Shown: in pieces, positions 1 to 11,846 of the stretch
How the letters are laid out: every line of letters begins with the position of its first letter
Numbering within the stretch: the stretch's first letter is position 1
NCBI GenBank assembly: GCA_013368325.1
Contig: JAACJK010000257.1
Location: forward strand, 1 to 29,408
Source of the DNA: Ephemerocybe angulata
Taxonomy: Eukaryota; Basidiomycota; Agaricomycetes; Agaricales; Psathyrellaceae
Length of the DNA: 29,408 bases
Reading direction: 5' to 3'
Translations under genes and position numbers: made by a program
The notes under the pieces: generated by a model
Databases searched by the model: none
Seen by the model: the letters and a program-made list of their open reading frames with translations, nothing else
What the model was told of the DNA's origin: nothing

Positions 1-32
1 CGGTTCCCTCCGTATCAGACGTTCCTGCTACA

Positions 33-190
33 ATGTCGACTGGCACGGCGATCCCGGATACTCAGAAGGCGTGGATATCCGTGAAGAAAGGCGTTCCCCC
101 CCAAGCAAATCGTTGGAGCTCAGGAAGGATTGGCCAGTCAACAAAAGGTTGAAGTCGGGGCATATCATCGTCAAAATCTATGCAGCTGGC
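33..190 (+). pseudogene. MDR (zinc-type ADH/quinone oxidoreductase-like) gene relic, first exon
   Basis: ATG at 33 opens MSTGTAIPDTQKAWISVKKG, then after a frame change KDWPVNKRLKSGHIIVKIYA. This is the GroES-like N-terminus of fungal medium-chain dehydrogenase/reductases of the zeta-crystallin/RTN4IP1 type, which are NAD(P)H-dependent soluble oxidoreductases. The frame breaks in the seven-C run at 96-102; one extra C would restore it. Similarity stops abruptly after the 'AA' that normally begins AALNP, and the next family block appears only at 2199, beyond an F-box gene. Family assignment is from memory of conserved blocks. Seen: the start, the frame break and the sudden end. Inferred: that this and 2199-2720 were once one gene. 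Confidence 0.72.
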
Positions 191-473
191 TGTTTTGTCT
201 AATTACCTTTTTGGTCTTCGTCCTCTGTGGATGGTATCTGTGAGGCTTGCCTTCTTAGAGCCAGAATTTCATTTCATGGCTAGCAGAAAATAGGGGCTCC
301 TGATGGCCATCACTTGTGGCTTGAACGCGTGAACGTTTGAACCTTAGGATTCCTCCTTTGTCCAGAACCACAACCACAACCCGCTTCCACCTCATTCTGC
401 ATTCTACATTGCCAGGTATGAACTTTCAACATTTCATAGCCACCTATCAAATTAGCTGAAGCAATGCCAATAG

Positions 474-2127
474 ATGTGGCCTCTCCCGACAGAGCGACTG
501 CTCCTGGCGGAGACGGTGCGTTCCGAGTACAAGACACATCGACAGAGAGTGGAGGCAAGACTATCAGAGCTGGAAAGCGAAGTCAAGGCTCGCGAGGACG
601 AAAGCGGGCCTTGAATACATATAAAAACTCCATGACTCATATCAACCGTCTTCCAAACGAGATTCTAGCAATGATTCTCGTGCTGGCCGTCACACAAGCA
701 CGACCCCAAGCGAACTGTGCTTCGACTACGCGAGGCAAAATGGCACCGTGGCTATCTGTGACTCATATCTGTAGCCGCTGGAGGCATATCGCCTTGAATC
801 GCGCGACGCTATGGTCCGATCTTTCGTTCAGCAACCCCGCATTCACCCAGCTTATGCTGGTCCGATCGTTGGAAGCCCCAATCAGCATTTCGATCAAACT
901 CACAGGGCCGCCCCACCGATTTCTTGACGTCCTCAAAGTGGCCTTTTCGCATAACCACCGCCTTCACTCTGTCGATATCCAATTAAACTATCACCTTACC
1001 CTCGAGGCTGTCTGGGAAAAGTGCACGTCGGAAGCACCCAACCTCAAAATCCTTTCGCTTTCCTCTCTCGGTGATCGAAATATGCGCACGACCTGCCACA
1101 GGGCTTCCTGGGGCAAGAGTCCGTCTCTCGAGCACCTTTCTCTAGACGGGTTCCGAATCTTAGAGTGGCAAGCCATCCCGTTGGGCCCAGCAATGTCCCA
1201 TCTGTGCATCAAAGTCAACCACGACGTCACGCCGCACCGACGCAGTTGGAAACCCGCTCCCCGACCTTTCCTATCATCCCTGGCTGGTATGCCTCTTTAC
1301 GCCACCTCGAAATCTCTGGAATACTTCCCTCGGACCGTTACCCCTCCATAGTCCCGCTACATACCTTAAACGGCCTGGAGGCGCTTCGCCTGACCGACTC
1401 CAAGACCAGGATCGTCGGGCTCCTCAAGGTCATTCGCCTCCCTCGACTTAAAAGCATCTGGATTCGCTTCAACGAGAGTTCCATGGAACTAGATTCCTTC
1501 CTGACGGCACTCAAAACCTCTTGGGACCTTGCGCAAAACGGAATGCAAGAAATTCGATTCTCCTCTTACATCGAACATACTGGTAACAGACCCAGCTTTT
1601 ATTGCAACACACTCGAGGTTTCATTCAACCGACCTGACAGCACCAATCCCGTCACTGCCGACATGGTCCTGATATTCCCTGAAGGTCGCTATACTTCGGT
1701 CGAGCGATTTCTACAGAGCGTCGGCCTTGCCCCGGGGTTAACATCGCTCCACACCCTCACGCTCGACAGTCATTTCTCAGTCTCGGAGTCCGTGTGGAAG
1801 GGTGTTCTCAGCACCCTACCGCACCTGCGACATATCACATTCGGCCGTGTGCTTTCTCAAGGCTTTGTCGACACGCTCAAGAACCCTGCGACCGGGACGT
1901 CGATCTCCTTCCCCGCGCTGGAGCACCTTGTGTTCGACCGGGTGGACTTCGACGATGGACAAGTCGGGGCATCAGCTGGCCATATCAAACGCTTGATTGA
2001 TGCCCTTTCTTCCCGCCGAGAGCAGATCAAGACGTTGACGGTGAACCGCTGCTTGAACTTTGCGATGGGCGACTTTGACCCAGTCAAGGCACAGTTGCCG
2101 GGGTTGAAAGTTTCTTGGGATGTATAG
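474..2127 (+). CDS. F-box protein with leucine-rich-repeat-like C-terminus (two apparent frameshifts)
   Basis: Agaricomycete F-box family: predicted SCF ubiquitin-ligase substrate adaptors, in which the F-box binds Skp1. A short coiled-coil lead (about 474-605, with RVEARLSELESEV) precedes the F-box, INRLPNEILAMILVLAV, near 641, followed by CSRWRHIALNRATLWSDL. Leucine-rich segments such as LRHLEISGIL, LHTLTLDSHF and LEHLVFDRVDF follow, ending in LPGLKVSWDV and the stop at 2125-2127. The reading moves through three frames, changing at the GGG at 606-608 and the CCCC at 1259-1262. One added base at each would give a continuous protein of about 550 aa, normal for the family. An ATG at 464 is in a less convincing frame. 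Sequence ending near 415 at AG|GTATGA may be an upstream exon. The gene lies between the two halves of an MDR relic. Its substrate is unknown. Confidence 0.72.
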
Positions 2128-2198
2128 CATGAACCCCGTGTTCATATTGTAATCATGGCTTTTCATGGCGCGATTTTAACCTCGATCTTGTTCTGTAG

Positions 2199-2720
2199 AG
2201 GATGGAAAGCATTGCGCTTACTCCCAGAGTGGATTGCGAAGAGACCGTATGTTGTCGAACATGACTTTCAGGAGTGTCGTGGATACGAACGGGAGTACGA
2301 AGCTTAAGCAGGGAGATGAGGTATATGGGTGGATTCCATTAGGTCCGTCTGGCTTATATTCTCGTCATTGCACCCTGCCCGATAGAACGACGATCTTTAT
2401 AGCGCAGGTGGTCCCCACGAAACAGGGTACCTTGCAGGAGTATATCACATTGCCGGAACTGAACGTCGCCAAGCGTCAGTCCAACGTCTCAGAGATTGAG
2501 GCAGCAGGCGTTACATTGACCGCCCTGACTGCTCTATAGGGTCTTAACGGCGCGAAGCTGGAAGCGGGGCAAACCCTGTTTGTTAACGGAGGGAGCACAG
2601 CTGTCGACGCGTGGGCTATCCAACTTGCTAAGGTTCGAGGAGCAAGGGTGTGGCGGCCTGCTCAAAAAGCAGTGAGCTGTTAGTCGCTAAACAAGCCAAC
2701 GGAATGTACTGTACTGAAAC
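2199..2720 (+). pseudogene. MDR gene relic, continuation (cofactor-domain entry), truncated
   Basis: Family blocks follow in order: WKALRLLPEWIAKRPYVVEH, VDTNGSTKLKQGDEVYGWIP, GTLQEYITLPELNVAKR, EIEAAGVTLTALTA, LEAGQTLFVNGGSTAV and AWAIQLAKVRGARV. They cover the end of the GroES-like domain and the start of the Rossmann cofactor fold, with the glycine-rich NGGSTAV. About 65 nt between GWIP and the QGTLQEY block (2343-2406) look like a retained intron. The frame breaks at 2271-2275 and at 2650, both repairable by restoring G. An in-frame TAG at 2537-2539 falls where the family has Gln (TAYQGL). After the weak SKSSELLVAKQA the similarity fades, and the C-terminal half is missing. This is a genuine relic; only the small indels may be sequence errors. 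Confidence 0.75.
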
Positions 2721-3620
2721 CAAGTTCCAACCAGATGTTGAGGTCGAGGTCCGAGTTATAAGGTTCGCATCCATCATTGAGATCATAGGAGCTGGCTCCC
2801 TTCATATCTGTAGGGTAGCTCACGGCATGCTTCATTTCAAAGCCAACAGTGGATCCGACTGCATCTTGAAAGCAATTCTACGGGTTTATGTAGCTGGCTC
2901 TGCCGCTCTGGAGGTTGGGCATCGATATCGGTTCGGTCTACATCATTTCCGATCACAGTGGCTATACATCGGACTGTAAATACCTCTCACCGATGCCACC
3001 GGTGTTCCGCTTGAACGGTGTCGTCCGACGTCGTCTCTTTTGTACACCCCCACATCTACTTACCGACCATGAACAATAACCACGGATTTATTCCAGGCAC
3101 AGCTACCTCCATAGTCGAGGGCATAATATCTCGTTGAAACCAGAAGGCGAATGGCTGCAACGCTCTAAGGTGGGTGTCGTCTTGCGCGACTAGTATAATG
3201 GTGACCAAATAGAACCCTGCTACCTTTAGGATCTCTCTTCCCAGTATGAGAAACACGATATAATCCATGGTTCTAAGAGGGTCGGGCCTCGGAAGTTCTG
3301 GCATTGTCCATTGTCCTTGGCCTCGGTCATCGCACAGCCTCTCCAGGGTCTGGTTCCGTCTGCTGACTGTCGATGACTCTTCTAGTACTTTCGTGCGATT
3401 TCAAGGGCCAAGGTTACTTTCTTTCAAAGCCTTCTGGCCGTTATGGTAGGGTTCTCAGGCGGATGCTTCGCCACACCGAACCACAGCTATTGTGACTCGA
3501 AGCTCATGCTATGAGTAACACTGCTTTGCCTTCGTCTCTGTCATCTCCCCGTGCTCCGCCCGATCCGCATTTCCCAATGATGGAGTGGTGCACTGTTGAC
3601 ATACAGTGCCACAATCCACT
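2721..3620. other. intergenic stretch, no supported gene
   Basis: Decayed or non-coding sequence between the MDR relic and the cyclin promoter. Open frames here, including 109 codons at 2650-2979 (+) and 82 codons at 3056-3304 (-), show no domain, no family resemblance and no convincing splice context. Confidence 0.5.
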
Positions 3621-3627
3621 TATAAAA
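3621..3627 (+). promoter_or_regulatory. TATA-like box upstream of the cyclin gene
   Basis: TATAAAA lies about 180 nt before the cyclin ATG at 3805. It is followed by a pyrimidine-rich leader and a probable 5' UTR intron at 3722-3784 (GTGAGT...CCACCAG). Position and sequence fit a core promoter; there is no experimental support. Confidence 0.45.
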
Positions 3628-3804
3628 TCGGGCTTTTGACTCTGGTAATCTGTTTGACTTCACACCATTCTCCCTTCAACCGCAGTGCTCGCTACTAGCC
3701 CTCAAGCACCCAAATCCAACAGTGAGTAACGCTCTTATGATACGGAATGGCCGAGGAATAGCGTTCTGACCCCCTGTCCACCAGCTCCCCGCTCGCAAGT
3801 GCTC

Positions 3805-4795
3805 ATGATGCGACCACCACCCCTCATATTCAGCGAACAACCCTGCTACTCCACTCGATTCTGCGACGACCCATGGCCAGAAGACGACGAGAGCCACTGC
3901 TCCGGCAAATTCTCAGCCAGTTCCTCCCGGACCTCGTCCACCTCAAGCTCGCACGTCCTCCCCGAGTCTGCATTCATGGGTGCAGATGGACGATTCTCGT
4001 AGACCCCTATCTCGGGCGCGGAGACATCGCACGCCTTTGTGCGAACTATCTCGTCCAGAACTTCCACAGCAAGGAAGAAACAAGCTCGTCCAAACGCCTC
4101 GGACAGCCTAAACTCTCCGTCTTCATCGCGCAGATGATCTACCTGGCAGGTGCTCCGTACAACACGGTCATCGCCGCTTTGATCCTGCTGCAGCGCTTCC
4201 GCGCCAAGCTACCTGCCACTTCGGACGGGTCGTTCGGGTTCTCGGGCCATATGCTTTGGCTGGGTGCCTTTGTCATTGCGTGCAGCCAGGACAGCATGCT
4301 GCACTTCGTCCCTGAGGCGCGCAGCGCGGCGTACTGGAGCGAGATGACCCTGTACGGCGAACGCGAGGTCGATGAGGTGTACAGGAGCTGTGGAGCGAAC
4401 TTGACGGGAACGTAACGGTGTTCCCGAGCTACGCCTCAGCGCTCGAGAAGCTCAAGAATCCCATACAAGTTCCACCAAGTTCTTTCAGATGGGAGGAGGA
4501 GTTATGGAACTGTGATGGAGAGAGGATGATGGAGATGGATATTCGAATTCAGAGCACGACTATCGATCAGTGGAAGGCGAACATCATGGCCCTCCCGCCA
4601 CTTCCAAAATGCGCGATCTCCTCCCCAATCGACACCCAGCAGACCCAAATTCAAGGGCCTCACTTCCTCCCCCGCTTCTTCACGGACTCGTGCTGTCAGC
4701 TCACGCCTCGTTTCGTTTTTCAAAAAGAAGGCGTAGTCTGTGGAACTTTCATTCCACACACTTCGTCTTCAAGTTTCCACTACAGGCAGCCGTAG
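3805..4795 (+). CDS. cyclin-like protein (PCL/Pho80-type cyclin box), two apparent frameshifts
   Basis: A Ser/Thr-rich N-terminus (MMRPPPLIFSEQPC..., SASSSRTSSTSSSH) leads to a diverged cyclin box: GRGDIARLCANYLVQN, IYLAGAPYNTVIAALILLQR and FSGHMLWLGAFVIACS. Then come EREVDEVY and, in another frame, ELWSELDGNVTVFPSYASAL. This order fits Pho85-type cyclins, which activate a cyclin-dependent kinase in cell-cycle or nutrient signalling. The frame changes near 3999 (a TAG at 4000-4002 ends the first frame) and near 4384. One added G at each site gives one continuous protein of about 330 aa. The upstream reading frame holds a TGA at about 3656, so ATG 3805 or 3808 is the start. The final ~100 residues look unstructured and may include an unrecognised intron. 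A T-rich 3' UTR follows to about 5130. Confidence 0.62.
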
Positions 4796-7700
4796 ACCGA
4801 AGACACAGCCCATTACATCATACACCCCGCCCACCACTACACCCACTTGCCTACTTCGGTCTTGTATTGTTATCCTTTTCCGGTTCTCTTCCTTTACTCT
4901 CCTGCAGGTTTACGCGTTGTTTTCATTCAAGGTCTATTGTTCGCGGTTTACAGTTTCATTCATTCTTCTTTCTTGGTTGCGACAATTGGTGTGTTCGCGT
5001 TACAGCATGGGACTATAACTGTAGCCATAGCTTCATTCTCTCCATTGTATTCTTGTCTCATTCATCTGCTGTATAATAGTGAACCTTCCTTGACACACCC
5101 CTACACTACATTGTATACTATTCCCTTGTAGCTCAGAATCCATCCAATTGCGTGTACACTCTGATTCTGGCTCGTTACATGCATCCCCTCTCCCTCAGCT
5201 GACAACAATCTACATTCTTAGACTGTGCCACACGATAAGGTCGGTTTGATACTAGGCTCGAGCTTCCTCAAAAGGTGGGCCTAGGACCCTCGGGAGTGTC
5301 GATTCAGCGCGGGCGCTTAAGACTGTGGGCCCTGCACCACGTTTCCCTCCCTCGACCGATCGATCAACGCAATGCGAGTCCACCATCTCGACAGCCTCAC
5401 CGCACACACGTGTACACACTGTATGTATAACAGCCGTCTCTTCTATTCAATCACAATAAGCGCCCATCGCAAAAGAGGACAAATGAAAAGCCCTGAGCAT
5501 ACCACATTCATTCAGGGTTCATCGTCGAAGCACCGGGTAATGCCTGCCAGTGGGAACGCTCGCGTAATGGTATGGATTTCCCAGCGCCCCGGCGTCTCGG
5601 GAGCTCATGCCTCTTTGTGCACGTCGTGCGTTCATCTATGATGATCCATCATCCATATCTACTGTAATAACATACCTTCCTGGCTTACTTTGGTAGATAT
5701 GCAGGACCGCAACAGTCGACACTCCTTCGCGAGCCGGCTCACATGACAAAAGCTCCGGCGAGCGCTAACTCCCAAACCAGCTCAAACACTATCCCCAATG
5801 GACCGAAATCATCACAGAAACTTTTTTGCTCCGTCCAGAAGTTGCCCAGAAGCGACGTGCGCGGCAAGGAAGGGCCAAAGAAGATAGGCGGAGATCGAAG
5901 TACATCTTTACTCTACTTACACACCCATCCATCCATCCATCCATCCATCCAGAACCCAATCCCATCCCCCCAAACTTAGATTGAGATCCAGCTCAAACGC
6001 CCGCGCGTTTAATTTTACCCCAAGCTTTGCACACCTTTCTGCCATATCCGACTAGGCCCCAACGCGCGCTTCTTCTATCTCGCTCCAGCTGCCTTCGCCG
6101 TGTATCGACACGGTCTGCGCGGAGGATGATGTGAGCAGGAGCGTCACGGCAGTTGTGATAACAGCCCGGCGGGCGCTCTATGGGCCTACGGCAGCGTCAT
6201 TTGGGCGCGTACAACCATGGTGCCTGTCAACCCCCGCATTCAATCGACTCTCTCATCCCGCTTTACACACATATGGACGTAAGACGTGCACAGCCCATCG
6301 CTTGATCAAAGAATCCGAAAATATCTCGGCAGGGCCTGACATACCATATCAACCCGCGCTAAAATATTGACTCGAACCCCATCGGATAAGGAATCGTAGC
6401 AAAAACCTCCTTCCTATTGTCCGAGCTTACCTCCAGAAAGCTCGAACTACATACATATGCTACGTCTATCTCGTGCCTCACGGCCAAACAGAAGGCCACG
6501 CCGTGTGATAAGCACCACACCAGCAGTGGGCATCACTGCAAAAGGCGCTCCCACCTCCACCCGTCATACCACCACGTCCACCGCCACTGTCGCTGGCACC
6601 CACCTCAACAAGTAACTATCCCGAACGGGCCCTCCTTTGTCTCCGGCTCTCGGAAAGGCGCACGGAGGCTGATGCCAGCGCTCCACGGGCGCCTAACTCG
6701 GGTGTCAGCGTCTAAACGAGCGCGCGCTCGACGTCCCCGACCTCCTGCCCCCATACCCGCAGGTCCCTCGAGACGCATGTAGTACGGAAGGCTGCACGGA
6801 TAGTGGACACGGAATGAACGTACATGGGAGATGCAGCAGTCTACAGCGGGCTCCGGTAATAATCACGCGCCGGCGTGGCACGCTGCGGGCGGCATGGGAT
6901 GCGAATTGTTTGGAGCCGGCGGAGAAGGCGAGAAGCGTGGCGAGGCTTGTTCGAGGCCATGGCAGCGAGACTCACGCTTCATCATCTCGGTTGCGGACTT
7001 GAGAGCCCGTGAGGCGACAACACGCACCACTGCTCTGCGGAATACGGATTACGAGCACCGAGGAACGTCTATAGATATTGTCACATTCATTCATTCATGT
7101 GCACATTTCGTATACAAACAAGACAAGACGGGAGACGCAGCGCTGCTGGTACAAGTACACAGATACAAGATAAGTAGGCGACTCGGAGCTCCAGCGCCGT
7201 AGTAACTTGGGAGGAAGAGTCATACAGGTTACACTATGAAGTAAGCGAATAAATAAGCGGGTGGTGTACATATGTAAGCCGATTCAGTATCACTCGAGCA
7301 GGCAGGCGGGCAGATGGATGGGAGAGGCGGACGGGAAGAGAACATAAGAGGCGGTGTGTATGTATCCCTGGATAAACACCAATAGGAAGGGCGAAATCGA
7401 AATCGTTACAACAAACACAAGGGGGAAGACTACGAAAGGACGAGAGGGCGAGAAGTTGGCATAAAGGCACAAAGGTAGTCACAAACATGAATACTACGGC
7501 GCACATACACATTAGCCGAATCAAGAGGCAAACCAAGAAAATAGACAGACAACGCAAGAAAAGCAAGTAGACAGGCATTGGGTAACCGAACGTCATTTGA
7601 CGTGCAGTCAATGGGGTCCACCCGAGGCTCTTACTTACTGCGCGTCGGCGGCAGCAAGCAAGCATCTGGGGCCCAGTTGAAGGTCAAAAAACATGTGGCG

Positions 7701-8215
7701 ACCCAAGGAGATGGGAATGTGAGCAGAAACAAGAATAGAACAGAACACAACGAAAAGGGTGTGAAAGGAGTAAAGAACTCGGAGCCAGGCTCGGTGCCTT
7801 GGATACGGGCCCGGCGCGGTTGTTGATTGGATTGGATGGAGGTGGCGAGGATGATCATGATGACGATGGTTGAAGAGAGAAGGAAGATATGTGATAAGAA
7901 GATAAGCGGTATTTCGTGGATATGGATATACGCCACTCCAAGTCCAGTGAGTGTGATAGGGATATGGCAGTTTGTCGAGTCGTCAACGGGGGTGGTTCAC
8001 TTCGTTTCGGATTGGATCGTCGAACCACAGAGAGGGGATAAACAGACAAGAAAGCGTGAGAATTACTGAGGCGCCAAAAAAAACGCCAGAGGATCGATCT
8101 ACACACAGCGAAAAAAGAAAAAGGGGGGCTTAACAGTAAGCACCGCATAAAACGACAAATAAAGATAGTAAAAAATGCATGCTCACAATCGTGGCGCAGC
8201 AATCCCAAGAAAAAA
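4796..8215. other. long gene-poor interval with UTR-like sequence
   Basis: 4796-5130 is T-rich with TATAATAG-like words and fits the cyclin 3' UTR. About 7230-8215 is pyrimidine-rich when read on the minus strand and fits a long 3' UTR or downstream flank of the zinc-cluster gene. Between them, open frames at 6131-6370, 6417-6782 and 6831-7202 (+) are rich in His, Arg and Pro and resemble no family. A minus-strand reading around 6580-6780 gives glycine-rich peptide, but I cannot build exons from it. Confidence 0.45.
5925..5950. repeat. CCAT tetranucleotide microsatellite
   Basis: Six perfect CCAT units plus a trailing CC, in the gene-poor interval after the cyclin gene. This is a simple repeat with no sign of function. 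Confidence 0.95.
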
Positions 8216-9667
8216 TCAGGCGGTAGCACCCTCCTCATGCCCCTCCTCCGCTGCCATCCCATCCCTTTCCTTCCTCGCCCCACTCGAAGGTTTCGATCGC
8301 TTACTCTTCCCCTCCCCACCCTTCGAACTTCTCGATCGCTTCTTCCCATTCATGACAGGGCTATCACCCACCCCATTCGCATCTCCATTCACATCATCCT
8401 TCTTCCCCGTATCCACGGGGTTCACGGTCTGGTGCTGCTCGGGCGCCACAGGCGGTGGAGGAGGAGGTGGGGGCGCCGCGATGACGGGGGGTGCTCCAGG
8501 ATGCGGAGGTGGGGGAGCCCCAGGATGCGGCGGGGGCGGGTGGTACATCGGGTGGTAGTGGGGATACGGCGGGTAGCTCCCAGCAGGTATGTAGTACTGC
8601 ATCATCGGCTGGCCATTGACGTGCGGAGGCTGCCCGTCAGGTCCTGGTTGGCCCTCTGGTGTGTGGGTCATGTAAGGGGGCGGCGGGTAGAAGATCGGTT
8701 GGTAGTACGGCGCTGCTGCCTCGGGGCCGAGCTGCGCGGCGACGATCGCAGCGGTGGCGGCTGCGGCTTGGGGGTTTGGGGGAGGAGGGGGTGGGGCACC
8801 TTGCGGCCATTCGCCTGGACGTTTGTTAGTGGAAAGGGTGAAGGGGTGAGATGGGATGGGCGTACCGTTGTACCCTGGACTGTCGGAGCCACCTTTGTTC
8901 TTGCGCTTGTAAGGCCCGCGCTTGATGCCCTTCTTGCGCTCTTTGCGCTGTCCGTCGATGCAGTTGTCAGCAATGCCGTATTTCTGGCATCGCTCGCAGG
9001 GCCGATTCTCGTCGCATCGCTTGCATGCTGCCGCACAGTTGTGCACTAGAATAGACACATGTTCGTTTAGCTTTGAGGCAATGTATGGATGATGAATGAA
9101 GGGGTGAAACATACAGCCATCTTGACTTGCTTGCGCTTGGGCCGCGAGGCAGAGGAGGCTTGTGCCGCAGGGGGCGGAGACGTGAAGGCTGCATGTATCG
9201 GAGGAGTTAGTTCGTTGGTTTGAGTATTAAGATTAGATGCGCGTACGTTGGCCCTGCGGCGGGTGCATGTATACGACTCCTGGCGGGGCGAGCATCATGT
9301 ACGCGCCTGGGGGGAGCCCGTTCTGTCCGTTCTCGCCGCCGTGACTGGCATCGCCCGGGGCGGGTAGAAGTAAGGTGGGTAAGGGGCCGTGCCCGGCGGA
9401 GGTGGGGGAGGGTATGCGCCGCTGTACGCCTGCGGGGGGTAGGGCATAACTGGCGGATACGGGTGCTCGGGGGTGGGGGCGGGGGCTTTGTTCTGCTCTG
9501 TCATTGCGTTCTGGATGAGGCGGGGCTAGCTGACTGGCTATAATAAAGTCATTCGTGAGCTTTGTTCCTGCACTTTGTGCTGCTCGACGACGTACGGGGT
9601 TTGGGGCGCTGGGGCCTGGCGATGAGAGGGTCGTGGGCGATGTAGGAGTGGGCGGGCTGGGCGACAT
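8216..9667 (-). CDS. Zn(2)-Cys(6) fungal-type transcription factor, proline-rich
   Basis: Predicted nuclear DNA-binding regulator. Minus-strand model: exons 9667-9574, 9525-9247, 9188-9115, 9045-8866 and 8814-8216, with introns of 48, 58, 69 and 51 nt. A basic run (RPKRKQVKMA) leads into a zinc cluster. Once a one-base gap is allowed it reads C-x2-C-x6-C-x5-C-x2-C-x8-C, ending in ERCQKYGIADNC. The basic linker RKERKKGIKRGPYKRKNK follows. Both flanks are very rich in Pro, Tyr and Gly (YPPYPHYHPMYHPPPPHPG), like activation or phase-separating regions. The C-terminus has a second basic patch (KKRSRSSKGGEGKSKRSK). Frame breaks occur at the AA at 9039-9040, inside the first Cys pair, at the C run at 9357-9360, and probably within exon 1. 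The intron at 8815-8865 is stopless and in frame. Target genes are unknown. Confidence 0.78.
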
Positions 9668-11600
9668 GTTGTGAGCGTTTGGAGGGCAGAGGTCGGCGGG
9701 CAGCCGACGGATAAGAGGTGGAAATTGCTCACTCCGACTCAAACTGCGAGTGTCCGATCCCGTCGCCGCTCAGACTTGGTTCCAAGGTCCGCTCGGGGCG
9801 TTTTCAACGCTGTTTCGGGTCTCAAAGGCGTGTGTGTGCCAGCAGCGCTCGTTGCTGCTGCTTCGCGGGACGTTCGACGGCGGATGACGGTGGTTCAGGC
9901 GATTTGGAGGATTTGGGAGAGAGCAAACAGCGTGGATGGTGAGTAAACGTGTGAAACTGAAAACTCAAAGTAGAAAGGGCCCGTGCGCAGCTTTAGGCCG
10001 TGCTCGCCACTGGGACGACGTCCTCGACAGTGTCGTGGATGGGGACATGCCACTTGCCCCCAATCGCCGTTGTGCTTCTTGACCTGAGTACGACGGGCTC
10101 TTTTGCACCTGTCAATGTTCCGAATCATTATTTTGTGCTGCTCCGCCCTAACAACTGGACTCCGCCAGCTACTCAGCTCGCAGGCCCGCACACCCTCACA
10201 TTGCAGGCAAAACGTCGTTCAATTCTAGCTACTGGGGAGCGTACTGGGTACTGAGGGTATGGGATGCTGGATGTTCTCCTCGTCGTACTGGCTTTCCCAT
10301 TTATAATGCGGGAACGTGTCCCGCAGGTTAAATCCGCCTGCTCCAACAATATCTCGCACGAAGGCCAAGGAGGGCTGACAAGACGGCCGGTTCCATCTCA
10401 CCTTCCCTTGTGTTCTGTTGGAAGCTCTGCACGGACCATTTCTGAAGCTCTGCCTCATTGAACCTTAACGTGCCCCTGGTCCAAGCAAGCCTGACGAGAA
10501 TGGGTCTCCTGGGCCTTTACTGCAACCGTGGGTCCAAATCACATTGCTAATGGATAGTTACTCTTCACGCGCCAGAGCGCTAATCGTCAGGGTGGCCTTC
10601 TGTACCCGTCCCCATCGATCGAAGACCTCCCGTTCCTCAGGAGATGGGTAATGATATGCAATGGCCCGCTGCCGCACCGTGGCGAAGGCCAAGCGTCGAG
10701 TATGGCAAACGGGCTCCTGGATGCCTGCTGGTTAATCTCCGCCTTGCCTTCGAGCGAAATGACCCGATATACCCTGCTCATCTGACGCAAATATAAATTC
10801 CGTCGCAACATCTCACCGGGACTAATATCTGGTTCAATTTCCCTGAGCTGGTATGTTCTGAGCTTATCGCCAGCATGTGGGGGACCCAAACGGGAGATGC
10901 ATGGATCGAGAGAAGCAGATTAGCGCCCGGGCCCAAACCCAGCCTGCTTCCTTCTGTGCGGAAACGTTGGTTCGTGTATGGTAGAAGACGCAATCGATAG
11001 CCCCTCTGCAGGTACTAGCCTTAGCTTCCCAATGCTAAATCGATATCAAACTCTAAGTGTGGCCCTACTTGGCCTGCCCTTGCATGCCTCGGAACTAGGG
11101 GTCTCTCCATACATACATCATCGTGGACCTAGAATAGGCTATACTACGCCAGCGCATTCGTGCCCAGTGGTCGTAATGCGGCTGGATCTTCCCAGCTAAA
11201 TTGGAACGACAAAGAAGCAGGCTCGATTGCTAGGCGCCTCTCGAAGCACGCAACCGCGACACGCCTTGGCCGTCCGCATGGGCGTGTCAGGGTGGCCTGT
11301 GCACAGTGTGCAGGGGTTTGACCATATGCAACCAGCAACGGGGTTTCGAACCTGCCCGGACACGAGGCAGAGTCGTTTTTCGGGCAGGGAGGGCGTAGGC
11401 GCTAAAATGGACGACTCAGTCAGGCGATCAACGGTCCGGGAGGATCGCGAGCGCTCAAGGCGAACTTGGCAGCCATACTCGGGGCCCGTGGGCAGCTCAC
11501 TCGAGTCGCCCAGGGTGGAGATGAGTGCTATGGGGTGGGAGCGCTGACCTAAATCGATCAGGTCCGACCGAAAATGGAGATTAGGCCGAAAAAATAGACG
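9668..11600. other. intergenic region between divergent genes
   Basis: About 1.9 kb separates the zinc-cluster gene (-) from the beta-domain/TPR gene (+), so it should hold both promoters. Open frames of 70-106 codons occur on both strands without domains or splice structure. I found no repeat, tRNA or other element that I can support. Confidence 0.5.
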
Positions 11601-11680
11601 CTCGGTTTGTTTGGTGCGGCAGGAATTGAAAGCCAGCCGGTGACCGCGCTTCTTCTAAGCGCTCCGCCACGTTTGTTTGA

Positions 11681-11686
11681 TATAAA
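11681..11686 (+). promoter_or_regulatory. TATA box of the beta-domain/TPR gene
   Basis: TATAAA lies 166 nt before the ATG at 11847. A C/T-rich leader follows, and the start context is good (ACCGCCATGGCC). Confidence 0.55.
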
Positions 11687-11846
11687 GCCTGCTTCCTCCC
11701 ACCACCACCATTCTCCCTTTTGCCCCGCCGCCACCGTTTCTGTCCCCCCTCGATCGACGCCCTCGACAGCGAGCAGCCCCTCTCGACACCGTGCTACCCT
11801 TGTGCACCGCCGTTCCCACATAGATTTCACCCGATCACCCACCGCC

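Noticed and set aside
3056..3304. 82-codon minus-strand open frame with a hydrophobic stretch
   Set aside because: No start context, no family blocks, and it lies in decayed sequence; probably chance.
6417..7202. Open frames of about 120 codons on the plus strand
   Set aside because: His/Arg/Pro-rich translations without conserved motifs; the G/C-rich sequence easily stays open by chance.
11330..11360. GGTTCGAAACC on the minus strand, resembling a tRNA T-loop/B box
   Set aside because: The flanking bases do not pair into a T-stem (only two pairs), and no D-arm, anticodon arm or acceptor stem could be built.
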